A stretch of 39,408 nt of DNA from Planctomycetota bacterium. Its GTDB lineage: Bacteria; Planctomycetota; GCA-002687715; DRQF01. Positions 33,491 through 39,408 of this stretch are shown in pieces. How positions within the stretch are numbered: position 1 is the first letter of the stretch; each line of letters starts with the position of its first letter. The stretch lies in assembly GCA_011369445.1 (NCBI GenBank), contig DRQF01000186.1, forward strand, positions 1 through 39,408, in the 5' to 3' direction. The translations under genes were made by a program, and so were the position numbers. Below the pieces are notes generated by a model. It ran no database searches. It had not been told where the DNA came from and was given only the letters and a program-made list of their open reading frames with translations.

Positions 33491-35815
33491 ATGCATTCGA
33501 AAACCTCGGCAGTCCTTCTCTTTCTGCTCGCAGCGAACCCTCTCTTTGCGCAACGGACTCCCCCGGAGCCGCAAGCGACGATCGAGGCGGAACTTCGCGA
33601 GCGGCTGGCCCGACCCGGCGAGGTTCCGGACATCGACCTCATCATGCTCGGTGAGGACTACTCCGGGGCGGCTCCGCGGGGGGTTCGGTGGTCGCTGGAC
33701 GGGAAGGCCCTTTTGTTCGAATGGAAGCGCTGGAGCGAGAAGGAGCGGGGGACGTATCGCTACGACGTCGAGACACACCTTTTGGAACGTCTTCCCGATG
33801 ACGAGGACCGACCGTTCGCGGCGTCGGATGTCCTCTGGGCGCCTGGAGGGAAGAAAGGAGTCGTGTCTCGGGACGGCGACCTGTTTCTGGTCTCGGCGGA
33901 GGGCTCCATCCTGCGGCGCCTGACGGAGACGTCCGCCCGGGAATCCGCGCGGATCTGGTCCGCGGACGGCAAGCGGATCGTCTTTCGTCGTGGAGACGAC
34001 CTGTTCGCCTTCGATCTCGAGGACGCCGCCCTGCGGCAGCTCACACGCTTCGGTCCCGTTGAAAAAAAGAAGGAGGAGAAGTCGGAAGGGGCCAAGTTCC
34101 TTGCCTCCGAGGAGCGACAACTGCTCCGCCTCGTCGACACCTGGGCGCGGAAACGGGCCGAACGGGAGGAGAAGGCGAAGAGAAGGCGGGAGAAGAAGGG
34201 GCTGAGCTATGAGATCCCCAAGGGGTATGAACTCGGTTCCGTGAACGCAGGCCCGCTCCTGGACCGGCTCTATGTCGTGATCCGTAAGAAGCACAAGACA
34301 AAAAGAACTCTCGTACCGAAGTACGTCACACAGGACGCCTACGTGGCGACCACCAACGCGCGGCCGAAAGTGGGGGACCATCGGGGAGCGGACCGTCTGG
34401 TGACCATCGATGTCGCCACCGGGAAAGCCCGGGACGTCGCTCTTCCCTCCGGGGATCGTGATGCCATGGTTTTCGGGTTTCGGTTCTCGGAGAGCGGGCG
34501 GCATGGGGTCTGCACGGTGAGGACCTGGGACAACAAGGACCTGTATCTCGTGTCCTTGGAGGACGGGGCGGCGAGACCCGTTCACCACGTCCACGATGAC
34601 GCCTGGGTCCTCTACGACTTCGGTGGAGGCTTCCTGCCGGGGCGCGAAGTCTTTTGGTTCAAAAGCGAGAAGACGGGTTTTCAACACATCTACGCACATG
34701 ACTTCTCGTCGAATGTCACCCGCACCCTGACCGAGGGGAGTTGGCTCGTCGACCGCGCCCGCTATCACCGCGGGTTGGATCGCATCGTGATTCAAACGAC
34801 GCAGGTGAGTCCCTTCGAGCGCCACGTCTATCTGCTCGATCCTGCGACGGGCGAGCGGGAGCGCATCACGAAGAAGAAGGGCTGGCACGAGGTTGTCGTT
34901 TCTCCGGATGGCAGGTCCATGGCGGAGAGCTACAGCTTCTCGAATGTTCCGTGGGAGGTCTACGTCTCCAAGCTGGGTTCGGGGGGGCTCGGACTGCGAG
35001 TGACGAAGAGTCCCAGTCCGGCCTTTGCGGGGCGGGACTGGTTCGTTCCGGCGATCGAGCGCTTTCAAGCGCGAGACGGAGTTGCCGTGCCGATGCGCGT
35101 CTATGCGCCAGATGACCCCAAGCCGGGAGGTCCGGCGGTCGTGTTCGTGCACGGCGCGGGGTATCTTCAAAACGTTCACCGTCGATGGTCGAGCTACTTC
35201 CGCGAGTACATGTTCCACAACCTGTTGCGAGAGGCCGGGTATTGGGTCATCGATGTGGACTACCGCGGTTCCGCCGGGTATGGACGGGACTGGCGGTGCG
35301 CGATCTATCGCCACATGGGCGGCAAGGATCTCACCGATCAGGTCGATGCCGTGGCGTGGCTCGTGAAAAACAAGGGCGTCGATCCCGGAAGAGTGGGGCT
35401 CTACGGAGGGAGCTACGGCGGGTTCATCACCTTGATGGCGCTCTTCCGCACTCCGGAGATCTTCGCTTGTGGGGCGGCCCTGCGTCCCGTCACGGACTGG
35501 GCCCACTACAACCACGGGTACACGGCCAACATTCTCAATGTTCCGACGGATGACAGGGAGGCCTACCGCTTCAGCTCTCCTATCTGGCACGCCCAGGGAC
35601 TGCGAGGGCGACTTTTGATCTGTCACGGGCTCGTGGACGACAACGTGCAGGTCCAGGACGTCATGCGCCTGGTCCAAAGACTCATCGAGTTGCGGAAGTC
35701 CGGCTGGGAGATGGCTCTGTATCCGGTGGAACGGCACGGATTTCGTGATCCGGCCTCCTGGGCCGACGAGTACCGGCGAATCCGAGGCCTTTTTCGGGAT
35801 GTCTTGGGTCTGTGA
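33491..35815 (+). CDS. S9 family peptidase (prolyl oligopeptidase/DPP IV type), secreted
   Basis: 774 residues from ATG 33491, with GAGGG 7 bases upstream and a signal peptide (TSAVLLFLLAANPLFAQ). The N-terminal beta-propeller region contains WSLDGKALLF, WSADGKRIVF and SPDGRSM-type repeats, interrupted by a long charged helical insertion near residues 190-240 (EKKKEEKSEG, then ERQLLRLVDTWARKRAEREEKAK). The C-terminal catalytic domain has GLYGGSYGGF (Ser641), LVDDNV (Asp716 or 717) and ERHGF (His749). It cleaves short peptides, often after Pro or Ala, in the periplasm or outside. The charged insertion is a known feature of some bacterial S9 peptidases. It is followed by the 226-base leader of the topoisomerase gene. 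Confidence 0.93.
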   Translation: MHSKTSAVLLFLLAANPLFAQRTPPEPQATIEAELRERLARPGEVPDIDLIMLGEDYSGAAPRGVRWSLDGKALLFEWKRWSEKERGTYRYDVETHLLERLPDDEDRPFAASDVLWAPGGKKGVVSRDGDLFLVSAEGSILRRLTETSARESARIWSADGKRIVFRRGDDLFAFDLEDAALRQLTRFGPVEKKKEEKSEGAKFLASEERQLLRLVDTWARKRAEREEKAKRRREKKGLSYEIPKGYELGSVNAGPLLDRLYVVIRKKHKTKRTLVPKYVTQDAYVATTNARPKVGDHRGADRLVTIDVATGKARDVALPSGDRDAMVFGFRFSESGRHGVCTVRTWDNKDLYLVSLEDGAARPVHHVHDDAWVLYDFGGGFLPGREVFWFKSEKTGFQHIYAHDFSSNVTRTLTEGSWLVDRARYHRGLDRIVIQTTQVSPFERHVYLLDPATGERERITKKKGWHEVVVSPDGRSMAESYSFSNVPWEVYVSKLGSGGLGLRVTKSPSPAFAGRDWFVPAIERFQARDGVAVPMRVYAPDDPKPGGPAVVFVHGAGYLQNVHRRWSSYFREYMFHNLLREAGYWVIDVDYRGSAGYGRDWRCAIYRHMGGKDLTDQVDAVAWLVKNKGVDPGRVGLYGGSYGGFITLMALFRTPEIFACGAALRPVTDWAHYNHGYTANILNVPTDDREAYRFSSPIWHAQGLRGRLLICHGLVDDNVQVQDVMRLVQRLIELRKSGWEMALYPVERHGFRDPASWADEYRRIRGLFRDVLGL

Positions 35816-36041
35816 GACGTGGAAGCCGTTGATATAAAAAGGCTTAGATGTCCCATGCGTGACTGGGTGAAGATGCAAATCCTCCTTGGGTTCGAAGGCT
35901 CATCGGCCGATAGGAAGAACACGTAACCGGGGCTTGGTGTTGATTCCGGGATTCGGGGTCCTATGTTTTGACGACCCGGGATCGGTCGCAGCGGCGCCCG
36001 ACGGCTCATCAGGTCCGAAGACTCAGACGAGGGATAAAAGG
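35816..36041 (+). promoter_or_regulatory. Topoisomerase leader region with shared RNA-like motif
   Basis: 226 bases without a supported gene. It holds AAGCC/GGCTT (35823-35827 with 35841-35845), a 4-bp stem with an 8-base loop (CCCA 35852-35855, TGGG 35864-35867), GTGAA right after it, CCTT/AAGG around 35884-35898, then GCCGATAGG (35906-35914). The same order appears in the candidate RNA at 15976-16029. A GGGTC/GACCC stem follows near 35957-35979. No known riboswitch matched. Confidence 0.4.
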
Positions 36042-38681
36042 ATGTCGAAAACGCTCGTCATCACCGAGAAGAAGTCCGTGGCGGATGATTTCGCCCGGGT
36101 TCTCGGTCGCGTGGGTCGGGCCGGATCCGGTGAGGGCCGCTCTTTCGACAAGCACGAGGCTTACTACGAGAGCGAGGACCTGATCATCGCGTGGGCTTCG
36201 GGCCACCTCATGGAACTTCAGGAACCCGGGGCCTACGACAAGGAGTGGAAGTTCTGGCAGCTGAGGAAGCTCCCCATCATTCCTGATCGCTTCGTCCATG
36301 TTCCTCGCAGCCGAGACGCCCGCACGAAGAAGCTTCTGGACAACCTCGTCAAGCTCATTCGACGCCCCGACGTCGAGCGCGTGGTGAATGCCTGCGACGC
36401 GGGTCGCGAGGGGGAGCTGATCTTCAACCTCATCATGGACCACGCGCGCTCCGGTCGGATGAAGTCGAAGGCGGAGAAACCCGTGCAGCGACTGTGGCTG
36501 CAATCGATGACCGCCGATTCGATCCGCGACGCCTTCAAGCACCTGAGGAATGCGGAGGAGCTGAAACCGCTGCGCGACGCCGCCTATTCCCGAGACCAAG
36601 CCGACTGGCTCGTGGGCATGAACGGAACCAGAGCGCTGACGAAGCGTTTTCTCGGCCACGGGACCCGCGTGAGCCTCGCCGTGGGAAGAGTGAAGACTCC
36701 GACGCTCGCCTTCCTGGTGGATCGGGAACGAGAGATCGATTCGTTCATCCCGGTGCCCTACTGGCAGGTTTCCGCCACTTTTGCTGCGGATCTCGAGGGG
36801 CCGGTCGAAGGACGGACGTGGGATGCCTGGTGGACGGGCAAGAATGCGGACGGCAAGACGACGGACCGCATTCTCGAAGCCGAGGAGGCGGAAGCCCTGG
36901 TCCAGAAGGTGAAGGGGAAGGTGGGGGAGAGCAAGGACACGCGGCGGACGACCCGCGAGAAGCCGCCCCAGCTTTTCGATCTGACGAGCCTCCAGCGCCG
37001 GGCCAGCTCTCTTTACGGCTTCACCTTGAAACGTACCCTGTCCTTGGCTCAGTCGCTCTACGAGAAGAAGAAGGCCATCACCTATCCCAGGACGGGCTCC
37101 AAGTACCTGCCCAAGGACTACCAGTCCGAGGTGCCGGCCATCATGGAAAAGCTGTCCTCGACCGATGAATGGGGGGCGTTGGTCCGGAAGGTGCCGCACC
37201 GTGACGCGCCCAGACCCGAGCGGCCCGGCGCTGTCTTCGACGACGCGAAGGTGAGCGATCACTTCGCACTCATCCCCACGGGAGAGATCCCTAAGTCGCT
37301 TCGCGCGGACGAACAGAAGATCTATGACCTGATCGTCCGACGTTTCCTGGCCGCATTCATGCCCAGCGCGGTACGGGAGACCACCACCCGCGTGGTCACG
37401 GTCGAGGGCGAGACCTTCAAGGCGACGGCACGTCGCCTCGTGGAGCCGGGATGGCGCGCGGCGGAGCCGATCGCCAAGGACGACCCGCCATTTCCCGAGT
37501 TGAACCCTCAACATCAGGCGCTTTGCGCTGACGTGGAATTGGTCGAGAAAGCGACTTCTCCTCCATCACGTTACACCGACGGCACGCTCGTGGGCGAGAT
37601 GGAGACCTGCGGAAAGCACGTCGAGAACGACGAGGAGGCCGAAGCATTGGCGGAGATCGGCATCGGTACGCCTGCGACCCGTGCGGCGATCGTCGAGGAT
37701 CTCGTCTCGAAGCGATTGGCTAGGCGTGAGGGACGAACCCTGATTCCAACCGCCCTCGGCGGCACCCTCGTACGGCTCGTCCGTAACTTGAATCTGGGCG
37801 CGCTCGCCAAACCCGACATGACGGGGCTTTGGGAGCAAAGGCTGAACCAGATTACGGAAGGAACCTACGACGCGAAGAGCTTCCAGAAAGAGATCGTCCG
37901 TCTCGTCGAAGACATGGTGGAGCAGGTGAAGGCGGCCGAGGATGCGCCGACGGTCTTCGCCGTGGATCACCCCAAGGAGGGGCTCTCTTGCCCTAAATGC
38001 GGCAAACCCATGATCGAGAAAGCCTACAGCTATTTCTGTAGCGACCAGGACGAGTGCGGGGTTCTCATTCACAAGGACGTGGGGGGGAAGCACCTTTTCC
38101 CGGAGGTGCTGGCCCGACTCATCGAGGCCTCCAAGAAGGAGGAGTCGGTGGGACCTTTCACCGGATTCGAACGCCCCCATGCTCCCTGCAAGTTGAAACT
38201 TCGACCCGACGATGGACGGATTCTCCTCGAGCCCGAAGGGGACATCGATTTCGATCAACCGGGTCTCGAGCCGGTCGAAGACGTTCCGGACGGAACGGTG
38301 ATGGGGCACTGTCCCGCTTGCGGAGCCGATGTCGTGGCCCAAGGTTCGGGCTACGTGTGCTCAAAGCGGGAGAGCGGATGCAAGTTCCGTCTTTCGAAGA
38401 AGCTTCTATTCCGTGACCTGCCCCCGGATCAGGTCAAGAAGGTCCTGGCCGGCCCGGGAGCCGAGACCGACCTCATTCAGGGGTTCATCAGCCGTCGGGG
38501 GCGTCCCTTTGCGGCCCAACTCTACTTCGACGAGAAGGGGTCATTGAAGTGGAAGTTCCCGCCCCGGCCGGCGAAGAAGAAGACCACGAAGAAAAAGGCC
38601 GCCAAGAAGAAGACGACCAAGAAGAAGGCCGCCAAGAAGAAGACCTCGAAGAAAAAGACGACGAAGAAGGTCAGTTCCTAA
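36042..38681 (+). CDS. topB: DNA topoisomerase IA, topoisomerase III type, with lysine-rich tail
   Basis: 879 residues. Start ATG 36042 with AAAAGG just upstream; the open frame further upstream is the leader. The N-terminus SKTLVITEKKSVADDFARVLG and CDAGREGELIFN are the Toprim part; the active-site Tyr348 is in ITYPRTGSKYL; FDLTSLQRRAS and ATRAAIVEDLVSKRLARREG follow. The C-terminal region has a four-Cys zinc finger (CPKCG, then FCSDQDEC; from about 649), a second (CPACG, CSKRESGC; about 755) and a topoisomerase C-terminal repeat (GFISRRGRPFAAQL). Residues 844-879 are a basic tail of KKKTT/KKKAA repeats ending VSS. It cuts and passes single DNA strands to resolve tangled or hemicatenated DNA. 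Confidence 0.93.
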   Translation: MSKTLVITEKKSVADDFARVLGRVGRAGSGEGRSFDKHEAYYESEDLIIAWASGHLMELQEPGAYDKEWKFWQLRKLPIIPDRFVHVPRSRDARTKKLLDNLVKLIRRPDVERVVNACDAGREGELIFNLIMDHARSGRMKSKAEKPVQRLWLQSMTADSIRDAFKHLRNAEELKPLRDAAYSRDQADWLVGMNGTRALTKRFLGHGTRVSLAVGRVKTPTLAFLVDREREIDSFIPVPYWQVSATFAADLEGPVEGRTWDAWWTGKNADGKTTDRILEAEEAEALVQKVKGKVGESKDTRRTTREKPPQLFDLTSLQRRASSLYGFTLKRTLSLAQSLYEKKKAITYPRTGSKYLPKDYQSEVPAIMEKLSSTDEWGALVRKVPHRDAPRPERPGAVFDDAKVSDHFALIPTGEIPKSLRADEQKIYDLIVRRFLAAFMPSAVRETTTRVVTVEGETFKATARRLVEPGWRAAEPIAKDDPPFPELNPQHQALCADVELVEKATSPPSRYTDGTLVGEMETCGKHVENDEEAEALAEIGIGTPATRAAIVEDLVSKRLARREGRTLIPTALGGTLVRLVRNLNLGALAKPDMTGLWEQRLNQITEGTYDAKSFQKEIVRLVEDMVEQVKAAEDAPTVFAVDHPKEGLSCPKCGKPMIEKAYSYFCSDQDECGVLIHKDVGGKHLFPEVLARLIEASKKEESVGPFTGFERPHAPCKLKLRPDDGRILLEPEGDIDFDQPGLEPVEDVPDGTVMGHCPACGADVVAQGSGYVCSKRESGCKFRLSKKLLFRDLPPDQVKKVLAGPGAETDLIQGFISRRGRPFAAQLYFDEKGSLKWKFPPRPAKKKTTKKKAAKKKTTKKKAAKKKTSKKKTTKKVSS
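38557..38680 (+). repeat. Lysine codon repeat encoding the topoisomerase tail
   Basis: The 3' end of the topoisomerase gene is made of AAGAAG- and ACC/GCC-rich units that encode repeated AKKKTT and KKKAA blocks, five or six copies. The pattern is imperfect at the codon level, so recent slippage expansion is possible but not shown. Confidence 0.75.
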
Positions 38682-38709
38682 ACGCCACCCCACGCCCACG
38701 CGTCCTCGT

Positions 38710-38732
38710 GGCTTGTGGGAGCCTCCCACGCC
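38710..38732. terminator. Weak bidirectional hairpin between convergent genes
   Basis: GTGGGA (38715-38720) pairs with TCCCAC (38724-38729), extended by GGC/GCC with a two-base bulge. It lies between the topoisomerase stop and the DUF4340 stop. No T-run on either side, so intrinsic termination is uncertain. Confidence 0.35.
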
Positions 38733-38778
38733 TTCGTCCACTTGGCCGCGCCTGACCATCGCTGCTGGGATGTTCGCT

Positions 38779-39408
38779 TCAGCCGTCGTCGGGAGACTTG
38801 GATGGTTGCTCGCCGTCTTCGGTCGCCTTCGCGGGCTTCTCTTCGTCCTTTTTTTCCGGCATGAGGTCTTTCAGATCGAAAGCCGCGGGCTTCTCCAGGC
38901 TCCATGAGTAGACCCGCACGAAGAACGGACTCGTCGACGCTTTCACGACGAAATCGTTCTTCTGCTTTCCGAGGATGGAGACCTTCTTGGACGATCCATC
39001 CTTGAAGGAGATCTCGTAGGTGACCTGTGGCTTGCTCGGATCGAGGTCTTCGGGGGCCTTCTTCCCCACGACGTCCTCCAGGGTGATCGAACAGATCTTG
39101 CCCAGGAAATCCTCGACCTTCTTGGCGTCGAGCTGGACGTCAGAACCCTCGACGGCCCATGACCTCTCCTCATGTTTCTCGCTCTTCGTCTCCTCGGAGG
39201 TCCCCTCCTGCGGCGGCTCCGTCTCCTCGTTGGGCTGGGTTTTCGCCACCAGGGTGACGGGAGCGCCGTCCCTTGGGCTCACCTGGACTCGCGTGACGTC
39301 GTCCTTCGGCCAATCCACGTAGGCTGTATCACCCACCCAGGAGGATGTGCTCGTGGAGAGCGCATAGCTCGTGAGGGCATCGGATTGGAAGACGTCATCG
39401 TCGTCGGC
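38779..39408 (-). CDS. DUF4340 family protein, C-terminal part
   Basis: The frame is open to the window end, so the start is outside and 209 C-terminal residues are visible. Features: YVDWPKDDVTRVQVS followed by GAPVTLVAKT, a long Glu/Lys/Thr-rich linker, SWAVEGSDVQLDAKKVEDFLGKI and YEISFKDGSSKKVSILGK, then FVVKASTSPFFVRVYSW. This is the DUF4340 pattern (beta-rich repeats with W and a fFV strand) found in proteins beside gliding or ABC-type Gld/exopolysaccharide transport genes. The C-terminus is a charged, Lys/Glu/Pro tail (KPAKATEDGEQ). The role is unknown; the likely ABC transporter partners would lie to the right of the window. Confidence 0.72.
   Translation of the reverse strand, partial: ADDDDVFQSDALTSYALSTSTSSWVGDTAYVDWPKDDVTRVQVSPRDGAPVTLVAKTQPNEETEPPQEGTSEETKSEKHEERSWAVEGSDVQLDAKKVEDFLGKICSITLEDVVGKKAPEDLDPSKPQVTYEISFKDGSSKKVSILGKQKNDFVVKASTSPFFVRVYSWSLEKPAAFDLKDLMPEKKDEEKPAKATEDGEQPSKSPDDG

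Noticed and set aside
33365-35878. Long minus-strand open frame opposite the S9 peptidase
   Set aside because: The plus-strand gene has an intact catalytic triad and signal peptide; the antisense product has low-complexity composition.
35889-35896. tRNA T-loop-like GGTTCGA
   Set aside because: No acceptor stem or D/anticodon arms of the right length around it.
35841-35914. c-di-GMP (GEMM) riboswitch in the topoisomerase leader
   Set aside because: ATGCAAATCCTCC resembles ACGCAAAGCCTCC, but the GGCAAACC segment and GNRA-tetraloop receptor pattern are missing.

Overview
This window is a stretch of GC-rich bacterial chromosome carrying 30 protein genes, two of them cut by the window ends. The gene mix points to Planctomycetota or a related deep-branching Gram-negative lineage: a DUF1800/DUF1501 pair, a DUF1573/rhodanese/MauE operon, a DUF4340 protein, an SNF2 helicase with a SWIM finger, type IV pilin-like proteins, many signal peptides and a Tat-like signal. 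This is an inference from gene families; no rRNA or other strict marker is present. Shine-Dalgarno sites are clear before many genes, and ATGA, GTGA or TGATG stop/start overlaps are frequent, so many genes sit in tightly coupled small operons. I found no tRNA, rRNA, CRISPR array, insertion sequence or prophage gene.

Layout. 1-498: tail of an MBL-fold protein. 694-3562: DUF1800 and DUF1501 secreted pair. 3586-7237 (minus): YceH-like regulator coupled to a large SNF2 ATPase. 7342-9310: envelope/redox operon (DUF1573 lipoprotein, degenerate rhodanese, MauE/DoxX). 9433-12917: type IV pilin-like cluster (two prepilins, a PilX-like protein, a small membrane protein). 13058-13882 (minus): one short flagellin with a good terminator. 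14183-15868 (minus): secreted repeat protein. 15915-16231: a gene-free region that looks like a stand-alone structured RNA. 16350-19255: large secreted TIG-domain protein, then an ECF sigma factor coupled to a small membrane protein. 19278-20360 (minus): homoserine O-acetyltransferase, divergent from gamma-glutamyltransferase and a glycosyltransferase (20455-22877). 22890-25900 (minus): RlmN-like radical SAM enzyme coupled to an alkaline-phosphatase-superfamily membrane protein. 26002-29315: fused 2-oxoacid dehydrogenase E1 coupled to a FabD-like acyltransferase. 29330-31804 (minus): SDR, membrane protein, SDR, all overlapping. 31915-32412: CheX-like protein. 32384-33355 (minus): aldo/keto reductase. 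33491-35815: S9 peptidase. 36042-38681: topoisomerase III-like enzyme with a lysine-rich tail. 38779-39408 (minus): C-terminal part of a DUF4340 protein.

Most novel signals. First, the 15.9-16.2 kb region combines a near-consensus promoter, several perfect stems and a 10-bp stem followed by seven T, and the next gene has its own TATAAT box. Second, its 5' part shares a motif (4-bp stem with 8-nt loop, GTGAA, GCCGATAGG) with the leader of the topoisomerase gene, and a CGATAGG-containing version lies upstream of flagellin. Other points of interest are the RlmN-like enzyme lacking its N-terminal domain, the coupled E1/acyltransferase pair, the rhodanese without its catalytic cysteine, and the histone-H1-like tail on the topoisomerase.
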